Of a DNA stretch of 8,393 bases, positions 1 to 6,230 are shown in pieces. Source of the DNA: Deltaproteobacteria bacterium (GTDB taxonomy: Bacteria; Desulfobacterota; Desulfobacteria; Desulfobacterales; SURF-15); NCBI GenBank assembly GCA_024644775.1, contig JAHEHB010000234.1, positions 1 to 8,393 of the forward strand. The letters are read 5' to 3'. The notes beneath the pieces are model-generated. The model worked only from the letters and a program-made list of their open reading frames with translations. It was not told the DNA's origin and did no database searches. Positions within the stretch are counted from its first letter, which is position 1, and every line of letters starts with the position of its first letter. A program made the translations under genes and the position numbers.

Positions 1-789
1 AATTCTCTTGAAACTTAGTTCCTTATATATAATTCCCAATGCAAATGCGTAGAGCGCGGAGACCACACCCGCTTCCGTGGGAGTAAAAATCCCCCCTGTG
101 ATACCGAAAATAATGATAACGGGAGTCAGGAGCGTCGGCCAGCACTCTTGAAAGGCGATCCACGCGTCTTTTGTAGTAATGTGAAAATCCGGTCTTGTTT
201 TTCGCCTTCTCTTAGCGAGGATGTATCCGACAACAAGCAAAGAAACCCCCACCAGTATCCCCGGTATTAACCCGGCAAGAAATAACCTTCCAATGGAAAG
301 CTGGGTAATGGCACCGTAAACGATCATCAGCACACTGGGTGGAATAATCGGGCCGATGGTTGAAGAGGCTGCGGTTATCCCTACCGCCCAGTCCTCCTCA
401 TACCCGTCTTCCAACATTGCCGGAATGAGAATTGAGCCGACACCGGCCGTATCGGCTGTAGCGGAACCGGAAATCCCTGCAAAGAGCATACTGGTGAGCA
501 CATTGACATGGCTCAAACTACCGGGAATCTTGCCGACAAATATTCTGGAAAAATTAATAATCCGTCGTGTAATACCGCCGCTGGTCATCAGCTGTCCGGT
601 AAGAACAAACAAGGGAACGGCCATCAAAGAAAAAGAGTCGAGCTGATTATAAATTTTCTGAATCACAATGACAGGAGGCAAGGGACTCTTAAGAATAAAC
701 GCGAGAAGAGAAGAAAAACCGGCGCTAAAAGCCATGGGCACACCTAGAAACAGCAGTGTTAAAAAGCTGATAGCGAGGATACCTATCAT
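1..789 (-). CDS. dctM: TRAP transporter large permease DctM, partial (C-terminal part off the window)
   Basis: The first 263 codons of the large membrane subunit of a tripartite ATP-independent periplasmic transporter. The family is about 425 aa long, so roughly the last 160 residues lie beyond the left edge. The subunit forms the ion-coupled translocation channel in the inner membrane. I translated it by hand; the frame stays open from ATG 789 to base 1. Visible family signatures, in order, are AVPLFVLTGQLM with a following GGI, the segment FAGISGSATADTAGVGS (Gly/Ser/Ala-rich and conserved in DctM; related segments line the sodium and substrate sites), and GITAASSTIGPIIPPSV followed by SIGRLFLAGLIPGIL. 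Many hydrophobic helices are evident. The start codon overlaps the dctQ stop as ATGA (786-789), which suggests translational coupling. No strong Shine-Dalgarno sequence precedes it, in line with coupling. The family call is very secure; the substrate is unknown. Confidence 0.95.
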   Translation of the reverse strand, partial: MIGILAISFLTLLFLGVPMAFSAGFSSLLAFILKSPLPPVIVIQKIYNQLDSFSLMAVPLFVLTGQLMTSGGITRRIINFSRIFVGKIPGSLSHVNVLTSMLFAGISGSATADTAGVGSILIPAMLEDGYEEDWAVGITAASSTIGPIIPPSVLMIVYGAITQLSIGRLFLAGLIPGILVGVSLLVVGYILAKRRRKTRPDFHITTKDAWIAFQECWPTLLTPVIIIFGITGGIFTPTEAGVVSALYAFALGIIYKELSFKRI

Positions 790-1268
790 GATAGTAGTTT
801 TTCTTTGTTTTCTTTCTTGATTATTTGAATGACTTCATCAGACATGCTGATCAAGGACCATAAAAAAAGGTTTAAAATGCCCACCGGCATGGCCGCATAT
901 AGAATCCAGAGTGGTATCTGCATGGCTGAGGACAATCTACCAAGAGCGATATGAAAATGAGCGTACGCAGGCTTTATGATAAGAATTGAAAATGCAAGAA
1001 CCACAGCAGCAGTAAAAATCCTTCGAAAGGCTTGGAACTTCTCCGGAATAAGATCAAAACCAACATGATCATCATTTTTAAGAACGACTCCTGCCCCCAC
1101 CATCACAAGCCAGATACCCAATGTTCGTGCAAGTTCTTCAGTCCACATATAAGGATTTTGTAATACATATCGTGAAAAAACCTGCAGAACGGTTCCAATC
1201 ACAATCCCCACCAACATTAAAATGCAGAGATATTTTTGGATTTTTTCAAGAAACCCGATAAATCTCAT
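786..1268 (-). CDS. dctQ: TRAP transporter small permease DctQ
   Basis: A 160-aa integral membrane protein, the usual length for the small TRAP subunit, which packs against DctM and helps present the binding protein. Four hydrophobic segments are visible, at about residues 13-33, 47-63, 83-101 and 117-142. The family motif lies between the first two: QVFSRYVLQNPYMWTEELAR (about 29-48), the typical RYV...W.EEL.R pattern. The C-terminus is charged and cytoplasmic (KKENKEK). The gene lies between dctP (87-nt gap) and dctM (ATGA overlap), the standard P-Q-M order. The start at 1268 is the only ATG in frame near the family N-terminus. Two other ATGs at 1272 and 1275 are out of frame, and the ribosome binding site (GTGG, 1276-1279) is weak. 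Expression may therefore depend partly on the upstream hairpin region. Substrate unknown. Confidence 0.95.
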   Translation of the reverse strand: MRFIGFLEKIQKYLCILMLVGIVIGTVLQVFSRYVLQNPYMWTEELARTLGIWLVMVGAGVVLKNDDHVGFDLIPEKFQAFRRIFTAAVVLAFSILIIKPAYAHFHIALGRLSSAMQIPLWILYAAMPVGILNLFLWSLISMSDEVIQIIKKENKEKLLS

Positions 1269-1298
1269 TCATCATCCACTTAAAACCGAAATGTGGTG

Positions 1299-1333
1299 TT
1301 GCAGGGGTTCGCAGGTGTGTGCCACCCCTGCAA
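1299..1333 (-). other. Intercistronic hairpin between dctP and dctQ
   Basis: A perfect 10-bp inverted repeat, TTGCAGGGGT at 1299-1308 and ACCCCTGCAA at 1324-1333, with a 15-nt loop. It is GC-rich in an AT-rich neighbourhood and sits 23 nt after the dctP stop. On the transcribed strand no T-run follows, so it is not a classical intrinsic terminator. A competing short pairing is possible between CCCC at 1325-1328 and the G-run at 1335-1339. In TRAP operons the binding protein is usually needed in excess over the membrane subunits, so a stem that protects the 3' end of dctP mRNA or causes partial termination is plausible. That role is inferred. Confidence 0.6.
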
Positions 1334-1355
1334 AAGGGGGATAGCAACGTTTCCT

Positions 1356-2375
1356 TTATTTGGATAGTTTTTCGATCATGTTCGCTAAATCAAAAATTTG
1401 CGGCGTTTCGGCAGCCAACTCTTTCCAGACGGCTTTACAGGCTTGCCGCATCTTATCCCGCTCCGTAGGATCCAGCTCATTGATAATCATTTTCACACCG
1501 CGCAGATGATCAAAAACTTCTGAATTGTACTTAAGAACCATTTTTCTTCCCCAATCTTCCGTCTCCTCAGCAGCTTCAAGAACCGCTTTCTGCAAATCCG
1601 GGGCAAGTCCCTGGAAGACTTTCTCTCGCATAAGAAGGGTATCGCAGGTATAAAGATGGTGGGTTACGGTTACGACCTTTGATACTTCGTACATCTTTGC
1701 TCCCCACATTCCTGCGGGCGTCGTTTCAAGACCGTCACATACCTTGGACTTCATGGCAGAGTAAACTTCCGGCCAAGGAATGGGTGTCGGCGATGCACCA
1801 AGCGCCTTGAACATAAGGACATAAACAGGGATGGGCGGAGAACGGAACTTTACACCCTTAAAATCCTCGATCTTGTGGATTTCTTTTTCCACCGTAAGCA
1901 TGTCACGGAATCCGCTATGTATAAAGCAAAGGGTTCTGATCTCCTTTTCCTTAATCAGCTTCTCTGAAAGGATTTTTCCAGGCTCACCATCTTCGGCAGC
2001 CTCGGCGTGCTTATAGCTGTCGAACAGAAAGGGTAAAGGGAATACACCCCATTCCGGGGCAATCTTCGACATTGAATCCGCATTGCTTTTGACAATGTCT
2101 ATACCCCCATGCATGAGGCTTTCCAAATTTGCGTTATCGTCACCAAGCTGTGCCGCAGGATACACCGTAATGAGAATGTTTCCATCGGTCTTTTTTTCCA
2201 CCAGTTCTTTAAATTTTACACACCATTTATGAATGGGATTATCCAGCGCATTCATATGGGCAAGGGAGAGCTTAATCGGTTTTGTTTCCGCGCCCTCAAT
2301 CTCTTGCGTAATCCCTGCAAACGTGAGTCCCACAACCAAAACAAGACAGACAAATACCGATAGTAATCGATTCAT
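1356..2375 (-). CDS. dctP: TRAP transporter periplasmic solute-binding protein DctP
   Basis: A 339-aa extracytoplasmic binding protein of the DctP family that captures an organic solute, normally a carboxylate, and hands it to DctQM. The N-terminus is a Sec signal peptide: MNR, then a hydrophobic stretch at about 4-20, with likely cleavage after Ala20. The mature domain begins around KPIKLSLAH. Family hallmarks are YPAAQLGDD (72-80), GFRDM (155-159), KGVKFRSPP (173-181) and LGASPTPIPWPEVYSAM (192-208), followed by the DGLETTP segment near 214-220. Arg178 matches the conserved arginine that pairs with the ligand carboxylate in characterised members, so an acid ligand is likely. Length is normal. 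The ATG at 2375 is preceded by a perfect ribosome binding site. The gene follows the GntR gene by 238 bp and leads dctQM. The exact substrate cannot be read from the sequence. Confidence 0.96.
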   Translation of the reverse strand: MNRLLSVFVCLVLVVGLTFAGITQEIEGAETKPIKLSLAHMNALDNPIHKWCVKFKELVEKKTDGNILITVYPAAQLGDDNANLESLMHGGIDIVKSNADSMSKIAPEWGVFPLPFLFDSYKHAEAAEDGEPGKILSEKLIKEKEIRTLCFIHSGFRDMLTVEKEIHKIEDFKGVKFRSPPIPVYVLMFKALGASPTPIPWPEVYSAMKSKVCDGLETTPAGMWGAKMYEVSKVVTVTHHLYTCDTLLMREKVFQGLAPDLQKAVLEAAEETEDWGRKMVLKYNSEVFDHLRGVKMIINELDPTERDKMRQACKAVWKELAAETPQIFDLANMIEKLSK

Positions 2376-2379
2376 AACT

Positions 2380-2387
2380 ACCTCCTT
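2380..2387 (-). promoter_or_regulatory. Strong Shine-Dalgarno of dctP
   Basis: On the minus strand the sequence is AAGGAGGT, a full match to the anti-Shine-Dalgarno core, 4 nt before the dctP ATG. It fixes the start at 2375. It is the strongest ribosome binding site in the window and far stronger than that of dctQ, which fits the excess of binding protein usual in TRAP systems. Confidence 0.9.
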
Positions 2388-2409
2388 TTTTGAAATGATG
2401 TGAAATAAG

Positions 2410-2521
2410 CGATACTCGAAACTTGATACTTGAAACTTGAAACTTGGAAAAGGTATTCTTTCAATTCCAAATAGATCCGATCCGTTCTTATCCAGTTTCC
2501 AGTTTCAAATTTCCAGTTTCT
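2410..2521. repeat. Two arrays of 7-bp repeats in inverted orientation (dctP leader)
   Basis: Array 1 (2410-2444) has five consecutive heptads of plus-strand consensus yGAwACT: CGATACT, CGAAACT, TGATACT, TGAAACT, TGAAACT. Array 2 (2494-2521) has four heptads of the opposite orientation: AGTTTCC, AGTTTCA, AATTTCC, AGTTTCT. The two are separated by 49 nt, so they could pair as an imperfect stem of about 28 bp in the DNA or in the dctP leader RNA. The array lies in the 238-bp spacer between the GntR gene and dctP and does not code. It may be a dispersed intergenic repeat of the host genome, a structured leader or a protein-binding array. Function is unknown. Confidence 0.75.
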
Positions 2522-2580
2522 TTTACAGAAAAACAGAAGCTCATTTAAAAATCGACAATGTTTTATCGGTTTTAAAGCAC

Positions 2581-2590
2581 TAGGCGCCTA
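2581..2590. promoter_or_regulatory. Perfect 10-bp palindrome downstream of the GntR gene
   Basis: TAGGCGCCTA is its own reverse complement and lies 23 nt after the GntR stop, in the spacer leading to dctP. About 30 nt further along is TCGACAA (2552-2558), which matches six of seven bases of the operator half-site TTGACAA found upstream of the GntR gene. These could be regulator sites for the dctPQM genes, but a 10-bp palindrome can arise by chance and the second half-site is degraded. No convincing promoter or terminator was found in this spacer. Confidence 0.25.
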
Positions 2591-2613
2591 AAGAGACTTA
2601 GATCGCCTCCTGG

Positions 2614-3270
2614 TCAGGATTGCCCTTCATTCTCCATCATGGAAAGAATATCCTTCATTGCGCCTTCGCCGTGGAGCCTTACCAGCTTTTCAACTAGAAT
2701 TTCATCTTTAGCATGCAGCGCTTGGAGAATCTCCGTATGTTCTCCCATCATCTTTTCCAGGCGGGCGGATTGAATCCCATATTTACGGCGAAGCGTTCCG
2801 AGCAATCCCGCGTAAAGTTTATAGGTTCGTTGCGCCTCCATGTTTCGCCCGAGCATGTATATGTTTTCGTGAAACGAATTGTTTAAAGATATCAATTTAT
2901 CTAAATTGTTCCGTTTTGCAGCATCACAAAACCGGGTGTGAATTTTATCCAGCTTGACCAATATTGCGGGCGTCAAATAGGAAAGGCTTTGTCTAGCCAG
3001 AAGTCCTGCAATTATCCCCCGGAGCTCATATATATCTCGAACATAATCGTTTGTTAACGACAGAACGTAGGCGCCTCTATGGGGCTGAACCTTTAACAAA
3101 CCCTCCCCTTGCAACCATTGAAAAGCTTCCCTGACCGGCATGTGGCTCACACCGAATCTCTTAGCGACCCCTAGTATCGTAAGGTGAGTATCGGGTGGAA
3201 TCACCCCGGATATAATTTCTTCTCGTAAAAGGTCTCGAAGCTGCTCGTAAGCCGGAACACCGATTTCCAT
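2614..3270 (-). CDS. GntR-family transcriptional regulator, FadR/FCD subfamily
   Basis: A 218-aa one-component regulator. Residues about 5-68 form the GntR winged helix-turn-helix: YEQLRDLLREEIISGVIPP, then GVAKRFGVSHMPVREAFQWL and the wing GLLKVQPHRGAYV. Residues about 75-212 are an all-helical FCD ligand domain. Its metal- or ligand-binding pattern is visible as NNSFHENI (the usual D-x3-H, here with Asn replacing Asp), a second His in GEHTEIL, and a third in RLHGEGA. FCD members typically bind organic acids and leave their operators when the ligand is present. An in-frame TAG shortly upstream of ATG 3270 rules out a longer protein, though the ribosome binding site is poor. The gene precedes dctPQM in the same direction, so local control of the TRAP genes is likely, with autoregulation suggested by the inverted repeat at 3339-3359. 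Effector unknown. Confidence 0.93.
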   Translation of the reverse strand: MEIGVPAYEQLRDLLREEIISGVIPPDTHLTILGVAKRFGVSHMPVREAFQWLQGEGLLKVQPHRGAYVLSLTNDYVRDIYELRGIIAGLLARQSLSYLTPAILVKLDKIHTRFCDAAKRNNLDKLISLNNSFHENIYMLGRNMEAQRTYKLYAGLLGTLRRKYGIQSARLEKMMGEHTEILQALHAKDEILVEKLVRLHGEGAMKDILSMMENEGQS

Positions 3271-3330
3271 ATGAGATTGGGCTTTCTAAAGGAAAATGAT
3301 TTAATGTTATAAATTTGCTATTTGCTACAA

Positions 3331-3359
3331 TATGTAATTTGACAACTTTCCATTGTCAA
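3331..3359 (-). promoter_or_regulatory. Candidate sigma-70 promoter of the GntR gene
   Basis: On the minus strand a perfect -35 box TTGACA (3359 to 3354) is followed by 17 nt and then TACATA (3336 to 3331), a poor -10 match. A slightly better hexamer, CATATT, sits two bases further on at a less favourable 19-nt spacing. The region is AT-rich. Transcription from here would produce the GntR gene and possibly dctPQM. The -35 box lies inside the inverted repeat, so a bound dimer would block RNA polymerase. Confidence 0.4.
3339..3359. promoter_or_regulatory. Candidate GntR operator (perfect 7-7-7 inverted repeat)
   Basis: TTGACAA at 3339-3345 and TTGTCAA at 3353-3359 are exact reverse complements with a 7-nt spacer (CTTTCCA). 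The repeat lies 69 bp upstream of the GntR start, in the spacer after the hydrolase gene. FCD-type GntR regulators bind short palindromes near their own promoters, and this one covers a consensus -35 hexamer. Binding by this regulator is inferred from position and symmetry only. Confidence 0.55.
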
Positions 3360-3413
3360 GTGTTTTCTGATACGTTTTGAATTTTAATTTAACAAAAAGA
3401 ACAGTACAACCCT

Positions 3414-5033
3414 TTAGCTGCGATCCTTTTCATATACAATCTCCCCATCCACCAGGGTCATGTCTACTTCAATTCCTAAAATTTCATCCGGTGGTGTCTC
3501 TATAATGTTTTGCGATAGCACTACCAGGTCAGCTAATTTTCCGACTTCAATGGATCCTTTTATCCCTTCCTCAAAGCTTGCGTATGCCCCGTGTAGGGTA
3601 TAGGCTCGAAGCGCATCCATCAATCCGACGGATTCATTCGAATCAATCGTCTGACCACTCTGGGTTTGACGGGTCATGGCACAAAAAATCCCATGCATCG
3701 GATTGGGGTCTTCAACGGGTGCATCCGAGCTTAACGGCGCAATGATACCCTTGTCACGAAGGCTTCGAAGTGGATAAACACATCCGAGACGTTCCGTCCC
3801 GAACACGCTGATATAGCCATCTCCCAATTCATATAGAAACGGCAGTCCCAATACGGGCATCACACCCAGTTCGTGAATTTTTTCGATCAGCGGTTTATCC
3901 AGAAAACCGCAATGCTCAATACGATGACGATGATTCCGGCGGGGGTATTTATTCAGCGCTTTTTGAAAGCTATTAAGCGTCATCTCAACTGCCCGATCCC
4001 CGATAGCATGGACACCGACCTGATATCCGGCTTCATGGCCCCGCACGACACAATCGTCCAATTCTTCCTGAGTCATATGCAAAATACCGAAGTTGTCGGG
4101 GTCATTCGGGTAGGGTTCCCGCATGGCGGCGGACCCTCCACTGCCGGAGCCGTCCATCAAGAGCTTATAGGGGCCCAGACGTAGCCGATCGTTGCCGAAA
4201 CCTGTCAGTAACCCGGATTGAAGATAGTGCTCACCAACCTGAACGAGATCTCCACTGGTTCGAACCATAAAGTACAGGCGCACCTTGAGCCAGTCCTCGG
4301 CAACACCTTTTTGAAACAACCTGATTTCGTCAATATTCCGGCCACTGGCATCATGTGCACTGGTGATGCCGTATTTAAGGAAATTCGAATTCATGATGGC
4401 CATCCCTGCTTCAAGATCCTCATAAGACGGCTGGGAAGCCATCCGAATCGGATATTGGGCTTGTTCATAGAGCAAGCCCGTCGGTTCCCCCGTTTCATCG
4501 CGATCGATCCTACCACCGTGAGGATCCGGTGTATCCCGATGGATATTGAAGGTTTTTAAGATCAAGCTGTTGGCCACCGAAAGATGCCCGCAGGCGCGGG
4601 TAATAAAGACTTTGTGATTCGGGGCCGCCTGATCAAGATCCCATCGGGTGGGATGCCGTCCGTCCTTAAGCTTTTTGTCATCGTAACCACGGCCCAACAG
4701 CCATCCGCCGGCAGGGATGCCAACCGCCCGCTGTCTGATTTGATCTTTCAGTTCCTTTATGGACGCCATCATGTCGGGCCCGCATTGAATCTGACGCTTA
4801 ACGGCACCGTAATATCCCGGATGACAGTGGGCATCGATAAAACCGGGGAGGAGACTTCGATGATTCAGATCGATTTTGACCGTTTCAGACCCAGCCAGAG
4901 ATTCCACCTCCCTATTGCTGCCCACCGCCACGATACGATTGCCGGATATGGCGACCGCTTCGCATATTCGATCTTCCGGATCCACTGTAACCACCGAACC
5001 GTTTAGGAAAACGACGTCATACCCTTTTTTCAT
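3414..5033 (-). CDS. YtcJ-like metal-dependent amidohydrolase (Amidohydro_3 type)
   Basis: A 539-aa amidohydrolase-superfamily enzyme, cytoplasmic (no signal peptide). The N-terminal beta-sandwich strand reads DVVFLNGSVVTVDPEDR, then the barrel opens with LLPGFIDAHCHP (His69 and His71, the metal-binding HxH). Further predicted metal or catalytic residues are Lys290 in GPYKLLMDG, His342 in GVHAIGDRAV, His374 in RIEHCGF and Asp437 in LSSDAPVEDP. The C-terminus returns to the sandwich (GKLADLVVLSQN...VDGEIVYEK). Characterised relatives include an N-substituted formamide deformylase; most are uncharacterised, so the bond cleaved is unknown, though an amide is the best guess. The frame stays open upstream to 5150, but ATG 5033 is chosen because a ribosome binding site sits 7 nt before it and family homology begins there. 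The gene is 183 bp after dppF in the same direction, suggesting action on the imported compound. Confidence 0.92.
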   Translation of the reverse strand: MKKGYDVVFLNGSVVTVDPEDRICEAVAISGNRIVAVGSNREVESLAGSETVKIDLNHRSLLPGFIDAHCHPGYYGAVKRQIQCGPDMMASIKELKDQIRQRAVGIPAGGWLLGRGYDDKKLKDGRHPTRWDLDQAAPNHKVFITRACGHLSVANSLILKTFNIHRDTPDPHGGRIDRDETGEPTGLLYEQAQYPIRMASQPSYEDLEAGMAIMNSNFLKYGITSAHDASGRNIDEIRLFQKGVAEDWLKVRLYFMVRTSGDLVQVGEHYLQSGLLTGFGNDRLRLGPYKLLMDGSGSGGSAAMREPYPNDPDNFGILHMTQEELDDCVVRGHEAGYQVGVHAIGDRAVEMTLNSFQKALNKYPRRNHRHRIEHCGFLDKPLIEKIHELGVMPVLGLPFLYELGDGYISVFGTERLGCVYPLRSLRDKGIIAPLSSDAPVEDPNPMHGIFCAMTRQTQSGQTIDSNESVGLMDALRAYTLHGAYASFEEGIKGSIEVGKLADLVVLSQNIIETPPDEILGIEVDMTLVDGEIVYEKDRS

Positions 5034-5040
5034 TGCATAT

Positions 5041-5046
5041 CTCCTC
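5041..5046 (-). promoter_or_regulatory. Ribosome binding site deciding the amidohydrolase start
   Basis: On the minus strand GAGGAG lies 7 nt before ATG 5033. This supports the 539-aa protein over the longer 578-aa reading from 5150, whose extra 39 residues do not resemble the family. Another ATG at 5038 is out of frame. Confidence 0.8.
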
Positions 5047-5061
5047 TCTGATATATTTATA

Positions 5062-5084
5062 GAACTTGATAGTACCGAAAGTTC
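5062..5084. promoter_or_regulatory. Short inverted repeat upstream of the amidohydrolase gene
   Basis: GAACTT at 5062-5067 and AAGTTC at 5079-5084 are exact reverse complements with an 11-nt spacer, just upstream of an AT-rich stretch that on the minus strand contains TATAAA (about 5061 to 5056). This could be an operator or promoter region giving the hydrolase its own transcription start. No convincing -35 box accompanies it, and a 6-bp repeat is weak evidence. Confidence 0.25.
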
Positions 5085-5161
5085 CTTTTCAAAACCAAAG
5101 ACTCGCACTGACGGGCGCGGATATTTCACCCTGTCGATCGGTTCGGACAAAATGTAATATC

Positions 5162-5191
5162 GTCTGTGGATGTCTGCGTGTGTCTGTGGCT
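5162..5191. repeat. Three 10-bp tandem units in the dppF-amidohydrolase spacer
   Basis: GTCTGTGGAT (5162-5171), GTCTGCGTGT (5172-5181) and GTCTGTGGCT (5182-5191) follow one another exactly, all sharing GTCTG. The block lies 26 bp after the dppF stop. It is non-coding for any recognised protein. Short degenerate tandem blocks of this kind occur dispersed between genes in many environmental bacterial genomes; whether this one is a member of such a family needs the full genome. Function unknown. Confidence 0.6.
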
Positions 5192-5216
5192 AATTTATCC
5201 CTTCTGATAATCGAAA

Positions 5217-6230
5217 TCATAGGATGGTGCCCTGAGGGGATCCATGATGGTAGCACCCCACCCAATGCCCCGGTCGGGCTTCGATCAGTTCAGGCGGTGC
5301 ACAGGCCCCGCAAGTCGACAGCTTATCCTGACATCGCGACAAAAAGTAGCAAGTTTTCGGGATGTCCGTCGGAGAAGGAATTTCACCGTCCAGGGTGATT
5401 TCTTCCGGAATGTGCTCTCGCTCAGCCTCCGTAATAACCGGGATGGCCGACAGCAGGGCCCGTGTGTACGGGTGCAGGCTGTTGTCAAAAATATCTTCAG
5501 CCGACCCGTGTTCTACAATACTGCCAAGATACATCACCGCAATGTGATCGGCTAGATTTCTAACGATACTCAAATTATGGGTAATCAGCAAATAGGTTAA
5601 TCCAAGCCGACTTTGCAGAGACGAGAGCAATTCCAGCATCTTGGCCTGAACAGATACATCCAGCGCACTGGTGGGCTCATCCAGCAGTAGCATCTTGGGC
5701 TCCGGCGCCAGTGCCCGGGCAATGCCCACCCGCTGTTTCTGACCGCCGCTGAGGGCATGTGGATACCGGGGGGCATACGCCGCTGGCAGCTGTACCAATT
5801 CCAGCAGCTCTCTGACTCGATGCTTGCGTGCCTGTCGCGACAGGTGATTGTGAACCCGAAGCGGCAACGATATGATATTTTCGATGGTTTGTCTGGGATT
5901 CAATGAAGCGCTGGGATCTTGAAAGACCATTTGGACTTTTCGACGATACGACTTAAGATTTTCGCCTTCGAGGTGAGTGGCCGACAAACCGTCCAGCGTG
6001 ATTGACCCGGCGGTCGGTTCATACAGATGGGCGATGGTTCGGGCCAGGGTCGTTTTTCCGGACCCGGATTCCCCTACAATGCAATACGTCTCCCCGCGTT
6101 GCACCCGAAAACCGCAATCGTTCACCGCACGAATCACGGCAGTCTGAGGCTTAAACAGGAACCGTCCCCGTCTACGCCGCCTGAAAAAATATTTACGCAG
6201 TCGCTCGACTTCCAGAATATAGGCTTCCAT
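5217..6230 (-). CDS. dppF: Peptide/nickel-type ABC transporter ATP-binding protein (DppF/OppF)
   Basis: A 337-aa ATPase, one half of the nucleotide-binding pair that powers import through DppBC at the inner membrane face. Visible motifs are Walker A GESGSGKTT (53-61), the Q-loop in VFQDPSASLNP (Gln104), signature LSGGQKQRV (160-168), Walker B LLLDEPT (181-187) and the switch His218 in ITHNL. The C-terminal oligopeptide-binding extension has SLHPYT (251-256) and Cys294, Cys300, Cys307, Cys310 and Cys326. Four of these match in spacing the cysteines of the partner DppD. A basic run, RRRRRGR (17-23), sits near the N-terminus. ATG 6230 is chosen because homology starts there (EAYILEVERLRKYF); a longer reading from 6281 lies entirely inside dppD. 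With this start the gene overlaps dppD by 38 nt, implying coupled translation. The exact substrate is unknown; 'dpp' marks family, not proven dipeptide transport. Confidence 0.94.
   Translation of the reverse strand: MEAYILEVERLRKYFFRRRRRGRFLFKPQTAVIRAVNDCGFRVQRGETYCIVGESGSGKTTLARTIAHLYEPTAGSITLDGLSATHLEGENLKSYRRKVQMVFQDPSASLNPRQTIENIISLPLRVHNHLSRQARKHRVRELLELVQLPAAYAPRYPHALSGGQKQRVGIARALAPEPKMLLLDEPTSALDVSVQAKMLELLSSLQSRLGLTYLLITHNLSIVRNLADHIAVMYLGSIVEHGSAEDIFDNSLHPYTRALLSAIPVITEAEREHIPEEITLDGEIPSPTDIPKTCYFLSRCQDKLSTCGACAPPELIEARPGHWVGCYHHGSPQGTIL

Noticed and set aside
356..747. Plus-strand open frames of 96 and 79 aa at the left end
   Set aside because: They lie opposite dctM, whose translation carries the full set of TRAP large-permease motifs.
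2410..2521. CRISPR array
   Set aside because: Units are 7 bp, contiguous and without unique spacers, and no cas genes are nearby.
2522..2613. Intrinsic terminator after the GntR gene
   Set aside because: T-rich runs are present on the minus strand, but no stable stem directly precedes any of them; the CGAT/ATCG-like pairing near 2551-2568 is only about 3-4 bp.
3360..3413. Terminator after the amidohydrolase gene
   Set aside because: The stretch is A/T-rich but I could not find a stem of useful length next to a T-run.
5034..5150. 39-residue N-terminal extension of the amidohydrolase from ATG 5150
   Set aside because: The extension has no family resemblance and no signal-peptide character, and a good ribosome binding site lies just before ATG 5033, where homology begins.
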